This document shows, one piece after another, positions 25,036 through 34,279 of a DNA stretch of 64,000 nt. The stretch spans positions 124,001 to 188,000 of the forward strand of contig NZ_JAPDHW010000002.1 of NCBI RefSeq assembly GCF_025971945.1, read 5' to 3'. The position numbers were made by a program, and so were the translations under genes. The stretch is from Chryseobacterium kimseyorum. Lineage in GTDB: Bacteria; Bacteroidota; Bacteroidia; Flavobacteriales; Weeksellaceae. The notes below the pieces were generated by a model, which was not told the origin of the DNA, searched no databases, and saw only the letters and a program-made list of their open reading frames with translations. The first letter of the stretch is position 1; every line of letters starts with the position of its first letter.

Positions 25036-27156
25036 ATGAAAAAAACTCTACTCGTTTTTCTTTTTATGTTTTCTCAGATATTTTATGCGCAGTCAGATTG
25101 TATTAGCGCTATCTCTATTTGCGGAAATTCAGATATCTCCTATACTTCATCAGGAATCGGTAATATTACTGAAATCCTAAATCAGAATGGTGGATGTTTG
25201 GGTACCAACGAACGTTTTTCTGTGTGGTACAATTTTACAGCAGCTACTACCGGAACTTTGGCTTTTACCATTGCTCCAAACGATCCAAGTGATGATTACG
25301 ATTTTGCTGTGTACGGACCAACAATTAATGGCTGTACTTCACTTCAAAATGGCAGCAATGTTTTCATTTCTCCTGTAAGATGTAATTATTCAGGAACACC
25401 TGGAAATACAGGTTTGGACATCAATTTACCATTACCAACTCCTGCACCAATTCCACCACTTTATGGTAACAACAATCAGTTTAGCCCATACATGAACGTA
25501 GTAGCGGGTCAAACGTATTATATCGTGATTACCAACTTTAGCTTATCAGCTTTTGGATTTAACTTAAACTGGAGTGGTACTGCTTCTTTAGCATCACCAT
25601 TTAATGATCCGGGACTTATTACCAATCCTTTCATTGCGCCAGGACTTCCTAACGCTAACCCGGCAGAACCAAACGAGGTCGTAGTATGTACAAGTCCTGC
25701 AGTTTTTGATTTCAGCACATTATCAACAGGAATCATCAACGGCAATGCGAACTTCAACGTATCTTATTATTACAATACAAATGATATGTTGACGGGTACA
25801 AACGCTATCACCGTTCCAACGAGTGTGAATATGACAGACACGTACTTTTACAGTATTTCATATACAGATCCTGCCAATCCTACCAACCCTATTAACAGGT
25901 GTAAACAGACTGGTAAATTTAAATTTAAAAATGGGGCAATCACGGCAACCGACGCTACACTAACCCAATGTAACAATAACAACGAAGGAACTGCAGTATT
26001 TAATCTGACAACAGCAAACGTGATCAATGATCCTACTGCGACGATCAAGTATTATCCTTCAATGTTTGATCTGAATGCCAATACCAATGTAATTACAAAT
26101 CCTTACCAGTATCTATCTGCCGGTGGATCAGTTTACGCGTTGGTGACATCTCAGTTCGGATGTACAGATATTGCAGAAATTAAATTAAATTTCTTCCCGG
26201 TCGTAGTGGTTACAGATGCAACCTTAAGAGCTTGTTTTATTGAAAGCAATCCATCAACAGGATTATTCAATCTTACCAATGCCAGTGTAAACACTACAGG
26301 AGCTGCCAAAAAGTTTTATCCGTCTGCAACAGATGCCGTTAACCAAACCAACGAAATTCTTAACGCCACTAATTATGTTGCGCCAAACGGAGTTGTATAC
26401 GTAAGAGTTACCAGTACCGACGGCTGTTTCACAGTAGCGAAAATCACCCTGATTGTAATTCCACCAGTATACTCTACAGTATTGATCGATAAAGTAATCT
26501 GCGTTGAAGACAAGACAACATTAGATGCAGGACCAGGATTCTCAGGTTATGAATGGAGCACAGGAGCAACAACTCAGGTGATCTCAAATGTAGGAGTAGG
26601 AACTTATTGGGTAAAACTAACAACAGGAGACTGTACAGCTATTCAGAAAGTAAAAGTTTACGCAACAGAGCAGCCGGTAGTTTCAAATATTGAAATTTCG
26701 AATAACTCAATCAATGTTAATGTAATTGGTGGTACACCGGCTTATCAGTATTCATTAGATAACGTAAACTGGCAGGAATCTAATTCATTCACCGGACTTA
26801 CCAGAGGTGACTATACAGTTTATGTAAAAGATTCATACGACTGTGTGCCAATGGAAGTAAACATTGTAGTACCTAATATTATCAATGTAATTACACCAAA
26901 CGGTGACGGGGTAAATGACGTTATTGATTATTCAGCTTTAAGAAATAAATCTGGCTTAGTATTGACAATTTTTGACAGATACGGAACCAAGATTCATGTA
27001 GCAGACCAGTCTAATAATTATACATGGGATGGAACGATAGCAGGTAAGAAAATTCCTACAGGAACTTACTGGTATTCTGTAACATGGACTGAAAACAACA
27101 AAAACAAAACACCTATTAAATTCTCAGGATGGGTGATGGTTAAAAACAGAGATTAA
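25036..27156 (+). CDS. T9SS type B sorting-domain surface protein (module combination A1)
   Basis: A 706-residue secreted protein with signal peptide MKKTLLVFLFMFSQIFYAQ. The N-terminal module (CISAISICGNSD, then SVWYNFTAATTG and DYDFAVYGP) is shared with the gene at 27253. Two repeats of about 85 residues follow, of the form ATLxxC...FNLTxA...KxYYPS...TNxI. Then comes a PKD/Ig-like module beginning near residue 485 (LDAGPGFSGYEWSTGATTQV) and a C-terminal type B sorting domain (NVITPNGDGVNDVIDYSAL ... WMVMVKNRD-like end). Such proteins cross the outer membrane by the type IX system and stay on the surface. Its C-terminal half is closest to that of the gene at 34280. The ligand is unknown. Confidence 0.88.
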   Translation: MKKTLLVFLFMFSQIFYAQSDCISAISICGNSDISYTSSGIGNITEILNQNGGCLGTNERFSVWYNFTAATTGTLAFTIAPNDPSDDYDFAVYGPTINGCTSLQNGSNVFISPVRCNYSGTPGNTGLDINLPLPTPAPIPPLYGNNNQFSPYMNVVAGQTYYIVITNFSLSAFGFNLNWSGTASLASPFNDPGLITNPFIAPGLPNANPAEPNEVVVCTSPAVFDFSTLSTGIINGNANFNVSYYYNTNDMLTGTNAITVPTSVNMTDTYFYSISYTDPANPTNPINRCKQTGKFKFKNGAITATDATLTQCNNNNEGTAVFNLTTANVINDPTATIKYYPSMFDLNANTNVITNPYQYLSAGGSVYALVTSQFGCTDIAEIKLNFFPVVVVTDATLRACFIESNPSTGLFNLTNASVNTTGAAKKFYPSATDAVNQTNEILNATNYVAPNGVVYVRVTSTDGCFTVAKITLIVIPPVYSTVLIDKVICVEDKTTLDAGPGFSGYEWSTGATTQVISNVGVGTYWVKLTTGDCTAIQKVKVYATEQPVVSNIEISNNSINVNVIGGTPAYQYSLDNVNWQESNSFTGLTRGDYTVYVKDSYDCVPMEVNIVVPNIINVITPNGDGVNDVIDYSALRNKSGLVLTIFDRYGTKIHVADQSNNYTWDGTIAGKKIPTGTYWYSVTWTENNKNKTPIKFSGWVMVKNRD

Positions 27157-27170
27157 TCTCAGGATTAAAA

Positions 27171-27207
27171 AATAAAGAAATCGCTTTTGGGCGATTTCTT
27201 TATTTTA
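27171..27207 (+). terminator. Intrinsic terminator
   Basis: A perfect 14-bp stem (AATAAAGAAATCGC / GCGATTTCTTTATT) with loop TTTTGG lies 14 bases after the stop of the first T9SS gene; the right arm itself contains the T-rich part. Confidence 0.85.
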
Positions 27208-27228
27208 ATCTATTTGTAATATTTTGCT

Positions 27229-27236
27229 TAAATTTG
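27229..27236 (+). promoter_or_regulatory. -7 promoter element TAAATTTG
   Basis: TAAATTTG lies 16 bases before the ATG of the second T9SS gene. Confidence 0.6.
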
Positions 27237-27252
27237 CTTAAATTCATTTCAC

Positions 27253-29319
27253 ATGAAAAAATTACTACTCTTTTTTGTTTTAATAACATCACAATTATAT
27301 TTTTCACAGTCAGATTGTATATCTGCCATACCTGTTTGTGGAAATTCTTCAATCTCCTATAACTCCGATACTGCCGGTACAGTTTTAGAACAGACATCTG
27401 GAAGTTGTTTGGGAAACGAGAACCATTCTGTATGGTATGTATTCACAGCTGCAACCAGCGGTACAGTTGAATTTACCATTAATCCTGACACAGTACCTGG
27501 TGTACTTCATTATGATTACGATTTTGCAGTTTATGGTCCAAATATTAATTGTGCCACTCAGGATTTTGGAGACGCAATCAGATGTAATTACTCAGGTACA
27601 AGTGGAGCAACCGGTCTTAGCTCAACTATTATCGCACCTTTTGATCAATGGGAACTTCCTTTGGATGTTATCGCAGGAGAAACATATTATCTGCTTATAG
27701 ACAACTTTATTCCTACAAGTAATCTTGGTTTTTCTTTAACATGGGGCGGTTCAGCAACATTAGTATCTGCTTTTGATGATTCTACTTTAACGCCTAACCC
27801 GTTTTTAGCACCAGGAACAAACCATGATGGAAATGTCAGTATCTGTTCAAATCCTTCGGTATTTGATTTCAGCACGCTCTCTACCGGAATTATTAACGGA
27901 AATCCAAATTTCAGCGTTACGTATCACTTAACATCAAATACTGCATTAACAAACTCTAATCCTATAACTGCACCCATTAGTGTAAATACTACAGACACAT
28001 ATTATTACGGCATTCATTACACGGATCCAGCAAACCCGACCAATCCGCTTAATGCCTGTACACAGGTGGGAACAATCAATTTCGTTATAGGTCCAATTGT
28101 TGTGACTGATGTTACCATCAAAGCATGTAGCAATAACAAATCTACAACAGGTATTTTCAATCTTTCATTGGCACCGGTATATGCAGATCCGGCAGTATCT
28201 AAAAAATACTACCCTACATTGAATGATCTTAATATGGGAACAAATGAAATTACAAACTTTTTAGCTTATCCTTCTACGGTTCCAAAACAGGTCTTCGTAA
28301 AGGTTACGACAAATACAGGCTGTAGTGCATCAGGAATTATAACATTAGATTTCTATCCAATATCTGTTGTAAACGATGCAACTATAGAAGCTTGTTTTGT
28401 TGAAAACAATATCACTCACGGAATTTTTGACTTAACAACAGCTGTGGTAACAAGTCAAACTCCTGTTACTAAAAAATATTACAAAACTTTAGCCGATGCT
28501 ACAAGTGGAGCCAACGAAATACTTATTCCTAATCTGTATGATTCTGTAGCAGGTGTTGCATTTGTAAGAGTTTATACTGAAAATGGATGTTACAACATTG
28601 CTAAAATAACCTTGACAGTAAATCCTCCAGTAAAATCTACCGTTCTAAAAGATAAAACTATCTGTATTGAAGATAGAACAACTTTAGACGCAGGACCAGG
28701 TTTCAGCGCTTACGAATGGAGCACCGGAGCGACAACGCAAGCTATTCAGGGAGTTCCTGTGGGAGCATACTGGGTTAAATTGAAAACAGGAAACTGTTTC
28801 ACTTTACAGCAGGTCAGTGTTTATGCTTCTCAGCAGCCTGTAATTGCAAGTTTAGATATTACAAACAACACCATCACCGTGAATGCTTCCGGAGGAACAG
28901 CTCCTTACCAGTATTCTCTTGATGGAACTACTTGGCAGGATTCAAATGTTTTCAATAATCTTCCAAGAGGTGAAAACAAAATCTATCTGAAAGATTCATT
29001 CGACTGTAACCCAATTTTGGTACAGGTAACGGTACCTAATTTAGTTAATGCAATTACTCCAAACGGAGATAATGTAAATGACGAAGTAGATTATTCTGCA
29101 TTAGCATACAAAAAAGATTTGGTATTTACAGTTTACAACAGATACGGAAACAAAATCTACGAATCTGATAAAATGAGAAATTATAAATGGGACGGAACTT
29201 CCAGTGGTAAAAAAATCGTAACCGGAACATATTGGTATACGATCACATGGACAGAAACTGATACCAACAGTACCCAAACCAAATACAGCGGTTGGATATT
29301 GGTAAAAAACAGAGAATAA
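27253..29319 (+). CDS. T9SS type B sorting-domain surface protein (module combination A2)
   Basis: A 688-residue secreted protein with signal peptide KKLLLFFVLITSQLYFSQ. The N-terminal module (CISAIPVCGNSSISY, HSVWYVFTAATSG, YDYDFAVYGPNI) matches the gene at 25036. Two FNL-type repeats follow (GIFNLSLAPV, GIFDLTTAVV). The Ig-like and sorting modules (PVIASLDITNNTITVNASGG, NAITPNGDNVNDEVDYSAL, end ILVKNRE) are instead closest to the gene at 31799. It is expected on the cell surface after T9SS export. The two-way relationship suggests module exchange among the four proteins. Confidence 0.88.
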   Translation: MKKLLLFFVLITSQLYFSQSDCISAIPVCGNSSISYNSDTAGTVLEQTSGSCLGNENHSVWYVFTAATSGTVEFTINPDTVPGVLHYDYDFAVYGPNINCATQDFGDAIRCNYSGTSGATGLSSTIIAPFDQWELPLDVIAGETYYLLIDNFIPTSNLGFSLTWGGSATLVSAFDDSTLTPNPFLAPGTNHDGNVSICSNPSVFDFSTLSTGIINGNPNFSVTYHLTSNTALTNSNPITAPISVNTTDTYYYGIHYTDPANPTNPLNACTQVGTINFVIGPIVVTDVTIKACSNNKSTTGIFNLSLAPVYADPAVSKKYYPTLNDLNMGTNEITNFLAYPSTVPKQVFVKVTTNTGCSASGIITLDFYPISVVNDATIEACFVENNITHGIFDLTTAVVTSQTPVTKKYYKTLADATSGANEILIPNLYDSVAGVAFVRVYTENGCYNIAKITLTVNPPVKSTVLKDKTICIEDRTTLDAGPGFSAYEWSTGATTQAIQGVPVGAYWVKLKTGNCFTLQQVSVYASQQPVIASLDITNNTITVNASGGTAPYQYSLDGTTWQDSNVFNNLPRGENKIYLKDSFDCNPILVQVTVPNLVNAITPNGDNVNDEVDYSALAYKKDLVFTVYNRYGNKIYESDKMRNYKWDGTSSGKKIVTGTYWYTITWTETDTNSTQTKYSGWILVKNRE

Positions 29320-29341
29320 ATTAATTTGTTTATATATTGTT

Positions 29342-29372
29342 AAAATCACCTCAGCGATGGGGTGATTTTTTT
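29342..29372 (+). terminator. Intrinsic terminator
   Basis: AAAATCACC pairs with GGTGATTTT around a loop, followed by T. Similar ATCACYCC-type hairpins end the T9SS genes at 31799 and 34280. Confidence 0.82.
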
Positions 29373-29465
29373 ATTAACATCACCCAACACCTTTCGATAC
29401 TGATATTTTATAAGTTATCAACAATAAATCTTAATTACTCATTTCAAATTATTTTTTATTTAAAC

Positions 29466-29473
29466 TATCTTTG
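29466..29473 (+). promoter_or_regulatory. -7 promoter element TATCTTTG, leaderless start of dnaB
   Basis: TATCTTTG ends four bases before the ATG at 29478, which fixes that ATG as the dnaB start and suggests a leaderless mRNA. Confidence 0.65.
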
Positions 29474-29477
29474 CATT

Positions 29478-31058
29478 ATGGCGCAGAAAGAAACTTTATC
29501 TTCTCTTACTCAAGGAAACTTTGCTAGAGAATTATCGATTGCAGATGGAAAAATGCCTCCCAATGCTGTAGATTTTGAACGTTTGGTTGTCGGTACTTTT
29601 TTAATTGACAAAAAAGGACTTGACCACTCTATCGACCTTTTGACACCCGAAGTTTTCTATGACCCCAGACATTCGGTGATTTTTGAAGTAATTTTAAAAT
29701 TATACGAGGGCAACCAGCCTGTCGATCTGATGACGGTTATTCAGGAACTAAAGAAAACAGATAAGCTGAGTTCTGCAGGCGGAGATCATTACATCATAGA
29801 ATTAACGATGGGTGTAAGTTCATCTGCCCATATCGAATATCACGTACGTGTTATTTTGGAGAAATATATTTTAAGAAGTCTAATTAATGTTTCTGCCAAC
29901 GTCATTGATACTTCTTATAAAGAATCAACAGATGTATTTGAACTTTTGGATAAAGCTGAACAGTCATTTTTTGAAATTACTAACGGAACCATCAAAAAAG
30001 GATTTGATACGGCAAACACTTTGGTAAAACAGGCGATTGACACCATCAAATCTTTAAAAGATAAAGAAGGAATTTCCGGAGTTCCATCCGGATTTACAGG
30101 AGTTGACAAAGAAACCGGAGGCTGGCAGAATTCAGATTTAATTATCATTGCAGCACGTCCGGCGATGGGAAAAACGGCATTTCTACTTTCTATGGCAAGA
30201 AACATTGCTGTAGGTTCAAAAATCCCGATGGCTCTGTTTTCTCTCGAGATGGCATCAGTACAGTTGATCACCAGGATGATTGCTTCTGAAACAAAAATTT
30301 CATCAGAAAAATTAAGAAAAGGACAAATGAGCGATGAAGAATGGCAACGTTTGTTCTCGAATGTTTCTGAACTTGAAAATGCACCTCTATATATTGACGA
30401 AACTCCTTCCCTTTCTATTTTCGACTTCCGTGCAAAATGCCGAAGATTGGTAATGCAGCATGGGGTAAGGATTATCATGGTCGATTATCTTCAGCTGATG
30501 ACGGCAAGCAGCGGAGGAAAAGGCGGAGGAAACCGTGAACAGGAAATTGCAATGATCTCGCGTTCACTAAAGGCAATTGCCAAAGAACTTAACGTGCCGG
30601 TAATTGCACTTTCGCAGCTTTCAAGAACCGTGGAAACGCGTCCCGGAAAAAGACCTCAGCTTTCAGATCTGAGGGAATCCGGAGCCATTGAGCAGGATGC
30701 CGATATTGTATCTTTTATTTTCAGACCAGAATATTATAAAATTGCTGTTTGGGATAACGATGAAGAAGGTCAGGAATCTTCTACCGAAAACCAGGCCGAG
30801 CTGATTATTGCAAAGCACAGAAACGGAGCAACTGCAGATGTAAGGCTTTCATTCATGAAGCATTTCGCAAAATTTGGTGATCTTGGAGAAACAGATTACG
30901 GATATCCATCAGGAGGTTCAGCTTCTCCCGAACCAAGTGGTTTTGAAAAAATAAAAACAACGATTCAGCCAGGAGCAGCATTTGATTTGCCGGATAATTC
31001 TAAAGTATCGGGATCTTCAATGAATGATTTGGATGATGAGGATGATTTTCCGTTTTAA
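29478..31058 (+). CDS. dnaB: Replicative DNA helicase DnaB
   Basis: A 526-residue hexameric replicative helicase. The ATG at 29478 (MAQKETLSSLTQGNFAREL) is used because a -7 element lies four bases upstream; the frame is open further upstream to 29337 but would include the promoter. The N-terminal DnaB domain is near residues 30-130 (LVVGTFLIDKKGLDHSIDLL). The RecA-like core has Walker A ARPAMGKTAFLLSMARNIA, Walker B RIIMVDYLQLMTA, and RDLRESGAIEQDAD-like sensor block SDLRESGAIEQDADIVSF. The acidic tail ends in DDEDDFPF, like single-strand-binding partner tails. It interrupts the run of T9SS genes. Confidence 0.95.
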   Translation: MAQKETLSSLTQGNFARELSIADGKMPPNAVDFERLVVGTFLIDKKGLDHSIDLLTPEVFYDPRHSVIFEVILKLYEGNQPVDLMTVIQELKKTDKLSSAGGDHYIIELTMGVSSSAHIEYHVRVILEKYILRSLINVSANVIDTSYKESTDVFELLDKAEQSFFEITNGTIKKGFDTANTLVKQAIDTIKSLKDKEGISGVPSGFTGVDKETGGWQNSDLIIIAARPAMGKTAFLLSMARNIAVGSKIPMALFSLEMASVQLITRMIASETKISSEKLRKGQMSDEEWQRLFSNVSELENAPLYIDETPSLSIFDFRAKCRRLVMQHGVRIIMVDYLQLMTASSGGKGGGNREQEIAMISRSLKAIAKELNVPVIALSQLSRTVETRPGKRPQLSDLRESGAIEQDADIVSFIFRPEYYKIAVWDNDEEGQESSTENQAELIIAKHRNGATADVRLSFMKHFAKFGDLGETDYGYPSGGSASPEPSGFEKIKTTIQPGAAFDLPDNSKVSGSSMNDLDDEDDFPF

Positions 31059-31108
31059 TGTAAGATGAATGTGAGGTTTAGACTTTTACCTTCAAATCTA
31101 TTTAACAA

Positions 31109-31144
31109 AACTCAACCATAAACTCAACCATAATCTCAACCTAA
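31109..31144 (+). repeat. Three tandem 12-base units before rnhA
   Basis: AACTCAACCATA occurs twice and is followed by the related ATCTCAACCTAA, ending 5 bases before the rnhA start codon. It replaces any recognisable ribosome-binding site. Confidence 0.6.
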
Positions 31145-31149
31145 CTATT

Positions 31150-31626
31150 TTGAGAATCGAAATTTATACAGACGGCGCATGCAGCGGAAATCCGGGAAAA
31201 GGAGGATATGGGATCGTCATGAAAGTTCCTGAGAAAAATTACCAGAAAACATTTTCCAAAGGCTTCAGAAAAACCACCAATAACAGAATGGAATTGCTGG
31301 CAGTAATTACAGCGTTAGAAAAACTAAAATCTACAGAAAACGACATCCATGTTTTCACAGACAGCAAATATGTTTCTGATGCCATCAATCAAAACTGGCT
31401 TGCAGGCTGGATTAAGCGAGGCTGGAAAAACGTGAAAAATCCAGATTTATGGAAACGTTTTGCAGTGCTTTATAATGAACACCACCCAAAAATGCATTGG
31501 ATAAAAGGGCATGCTGGCCATTTTGAGAATGAACTCTGTGATAAACTCGCCGTAGCAGCTGCTAGTTCCTCTAACCTTGAAGTTGATTCATTCTTTGAGA
31601 ATATTGACAGCAATTCTTTATTTTAA
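31150..31626 (+). CDS. rnhA: Ribonuclease HI
   Basis: A 158-residue RNase HI that degrades the RNA strand of RNA-DNA hybrids. The catalytic residues are visible as Asp8 (YTDGACSGNPG), Glu48 (NRMELLAVITALE), Asp71 (VFTDSKYV) and Asp131 (ELCDKLAVAAA); IKGHAGHFEN gives the flexible loop His. The start is a TTG, giving the normal N-terminus RIEIYTDG; no in-frame ATG lies close by. The gene sits with dnaB among surface-protein genes. Confidence 0.93.
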   Translation: MRIEIYTDGACSGNPGKGGYGIVMKVPEKNYQKTFSKGFRKTTNNRMELLAVITALEKLKSTENDIHVFTDSKYVSDAINQNWLAGWIKRGWKNVKNPDLWKRFAVLYNEHHPKMHWIKGHAGHFENELCDKLAVAAASSSNLEVDSFFENIDSNSLF

Positions 31627-31798
31627 TGTATAAATTTTGAATCATTCTAATTTAAGATTACAGATTTTAATTATTTCTTTACGTATTACAAAATATTCTA
31701 CCATATAAACATATATTTTTATAAAATTAACATTATATCAATATTTATTGATCAGGATTTAATATCTTTACGCGTCTAATCATAAAGTAACCTGATCG

Positions 31799-34048
31799 AT
31801 GAATAAAAAACTACTATTTTATTTTACTATACTCTTCCTTTGCTTTTTCGGAAATCTACAATCACAAACTTATCAATTATCTGGAAACCCGGTTAATACA
31901 ACAGGATGGACGATGGTTTCCCCCACTGTTGTAAACACAGATTTTATACAGCTTACTCCAGACACCAACAACCAATCCGGTTCGATCAGATTAAATGATC
32001 CGATCAACCTAAAATTTTGTGATAAGTGGAGAGTGGAATTCGATTTCAGGATGGACTCTAACCAGACCGGCAATGGAGATGGTCTTGCATTTTGGTATTT
32101 GGCTAATCCACCCGTTGCAAGTGTATTGGGATCAGGACTTGGAGTTTCTCAGAATGCGGTGGGTCTTGTTGCAGGTTTCGATACTTACAACAACACAACG
32201 ACTGCTGTGATGAGTAAAGTACATGTTGCCTACGGACAGGTTTTAAACACTACAGATACAAATAACGTGGAGTTTTTCAATGTTGCAGGAAGTTCATTCC
32301 ATTCACCGGATATGAACACTACATTGCCTTTTCAGGGACTTACCTACAAACATGTAGAAGTAACAGCAGAAGTAAATCCGGCCGCTCCCACAAACTGGAT
32401 TATTCAGATAAAAATTGACGGCAACGTCATCTGTAACCAGTCTTTCGCTCCGTCAGGTGCTGCAGCAACAATGACTGTCGGATATTTTGGTTTTTCAGCA
32501 TCAACCGGAGGAAACAGATCAAGACATTCTATCAAAAACGTAAAAATCTATACAGATAAAGTAAGTATTTTACAGCCCAGTGCAACGCAGACTTACTGCC
32601 CAAATCCTACAACTGGAGTTGCAAATGCAAATTTAACTTTGTTTAATTCGCAATTTGTGGCCACTCCGGCTAATTACACATTTACATATTCTGTAGGAGG
32701 CACCGTTATTACCAACCCTACAAACTATCCTTTCAGCGCAAACACCACTGTAAATGTTTTTATTAAAGATAACAACGGAATACTCTGCGACAATCCCGAC
32801 GGACAGATCCAGCTTTCGCTGTCACCTTTTACAGCAAACAACAGAACTATTTCTGAATGTAATAACAATAATGCAAGTACAGCTACTTTTAATCTTACAA
32901 CAGCGAATGTAAGTGCCGTGCCTGGAATTATAAAAAAATATTACAGAACCATGGCCGATCTTATTGCGGGAACCAATGAGATTACCAATCCGACCGCCTT
33001 TGTATCAGCTCCAACCATTGTTTACGTAAAAGTAACGACACCTCAAGGATGTAGCGGAACAGCAGAGATTACCTTAAACTTCCTTCCTCTACCGGCTGTA
33101 ACCGATGGAAATATAGAATCGTGCTCTAACCCAACCAACCCTACGACAGGTGTATTTGATCTGACCTCAGCTAATATAACTACAGAACCAAGCGTTACTA
33201 AAAAATTCTACACTTCTGTAGCAGATGCCTTAGCAGGAACTAATGAAATTCCGACTCCTATTTTGTATACTTCTGCCAATGCAGATGTGTATGTGAAAGT
33301 TACAGCAGTCAGCGGATGTTTTATTATTAAAAAGATTACGTTAAAAGTAATTCCTCCAGTGAGATCTACTGTTTTAAAAGATAAAATTATCTGTATTGGA
33401 GACAGAACAAGTTTAGATGCCGGAGCAGGTTTTGACGGATACGAATGGAGCACCGGAGCAACGACCCAATCTATACAAGGTGTACCTATTGGTGCCTACT
33501 GGGTTATTTTAAGAACAGGAAACTGCTACGCAATGCAACTTGTAACGGTAAAGGCTGCCTCTAATCCTGTAATTGCAAGTTTAGATATTACAAACAACAC
33601 CATCACTGTAAATGTTGAGGGCGGAACTGCTCCTTACCAGTATTCTCTGAATGGAACCAATTGGCAGGACTCAAATATTTTCACCGGATTACCACGAGGT
33701 GAAAATAAAATATTCGTGAAGGATGTTTATAACTGCGAACCTGTAGAAGTGCAGGTAACTGTTCCTAATCTTCTGAATGCAATAACGCCTAACGGAGACA
33801 ATGTAAATGATTTCATCGATTACACTGCTTTAGCATACAAGAAAAATCTTGTTTTCATTGTTTACGACAGATATGGAAATAAGAAGTTCGAAGCCGACAA
33901 AATGAGAAACTTTAAATGGGATGGAACTTCCGGCGGAAAGAAAATTCCAACAGGAACTTACTGGTTCACTATCTCATGGAACGAAAACGATAAAAACAGC
34001 ACCCCGACGAGATACAATGGCTGGGTACTTGTAAAAAACAGAGAATAA
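31799..34048 (+). CDS. T9SS type B surface protein with L-type lectin-like domain (module combination B2)
   Basis: A 749-residue secreted protein with signal peptide KLLFYFTILFLCFFGNLQSQ. Residues from about 25 to 250 look like a legume/L-type lectin-like domain (FCDKWRVEFDFRMDS, GNGDGLAFWYLANP, GLVAGFDTYNN, VGYFGFSAST), so carbohydrate binding is plausible. FNL-type repeats and an Ig-like part (LDITNNTITVNVEGG) follow, then the type B sorting domain (NAITPNGDNVNDFIDYTAL, end VLVKNRE). The N-terminal module pairs with the gene at 34280, the C-terminal one with 27253. A near-consensus -7 element (TATCTTTA) is present about 30 bases upstream. Confidence 0.86.
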   Translation: MNKKLLFYFTILFLCFFGNLQSQTYQLSGNPVNTTGWTMVSPTVVNTDFIQLTPDTNNQSGSIRLNDPINLKFCDKWRVEFDFRMDSNQTGNGDGLAFWYLANPPVASVLGSGLGVSQNAVGLVAGFDTYNNTTTAVMSKVHVAYGQVLNTTDTNNVEFFNVAGSSFHSPDMNTTLPFQGLTYKHVEVTAEVNPAAPTNWIIQIKIDGNVICNQSFAPSGAAATMTVGYFGFSASTGGNRSRHSIKNVKIYTDKVSILQPSATQTYCPNPTTGVANANLTLFNSQFVATPANYTFTYSVGGTVITNPTNYPFSANTTVNVFIKDNNGILCDNPDGQIQLSLSPFTANNRTISECNNNNASTATFNLTTANVSAVPGIIKKYYRTMADLIAGTNEITNPTAFVSAPTIVYVKVTTPQGCSGTAEITLNFLPLPAVTDGNIESCSNPTNPTTGVFDLTSANITTEPSVTKKFYTSVADALAGTNEIPTPILYTSANADVYVKVTAVSGCFIIKKITLKVIPPVRSTVLKDKIICIGDRTSLDAGAGFDGYEWSTGATTQSIQGVPIGAYWVILRTGNCYAMQLVTVKAASNPVIASLDITNNTITVNVEGGTAPYQYSLNGTNWQDSNIFTGLPRGENKIFVKDVYNCEPVEVQVTVPNLLNAITPNGDNVNDFIDYTALAYKKNLVFIVYDRYGNKKFEADKMRNFKWDGTSGGKKIPTGTYWFTISWNENDKNSTPTRYNGWVLVKNRE

Positions 34049-34057
34049 TTCTTAAAT

Positions 34058-34088
34058 AAAATCACTCCAAATTTGGGGTGATTTTTTG
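34058..34088 (+). terminator. Intrinsic terminator
   Basis: AATCACTCCAAA pairs with TTTGGGGTGATT (one G-U pair), followed by T; it is related to the hairpins after the genes at 27253 and 34280. Confidence 0.8.
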
Positions 34089-34279
34089 TAATGTCTAATT
34101 ACAGTAAATAAATTAATACAAATTTTGATTTTAAGCGAATTAAATACAAAACAATCAATATAGAAACAAACTTTATTAATCATTGAGCATACTATGATTT
34201 TTTCAATAATGATAATTCACTTTTAATAAAATTTTCTAAAAGCAATTTATAACATCACCATAATAACCAATCTACTAAA

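Noticed and set aside
29915..30478. Minus-strand frame of 187 codons inside dnaB
   Set aside because: It is a shadow of the well-supported helicase gene in a fully coding region.
31750..31797. Inverted arms GATCAGG and CCTGATC flanking the start region of the lectin-type T9SS gene
   Set aside because: The left arm lies upstream of the probable transcription start, so no mRNA hairpin results, and seven bases over this distance can be chance.
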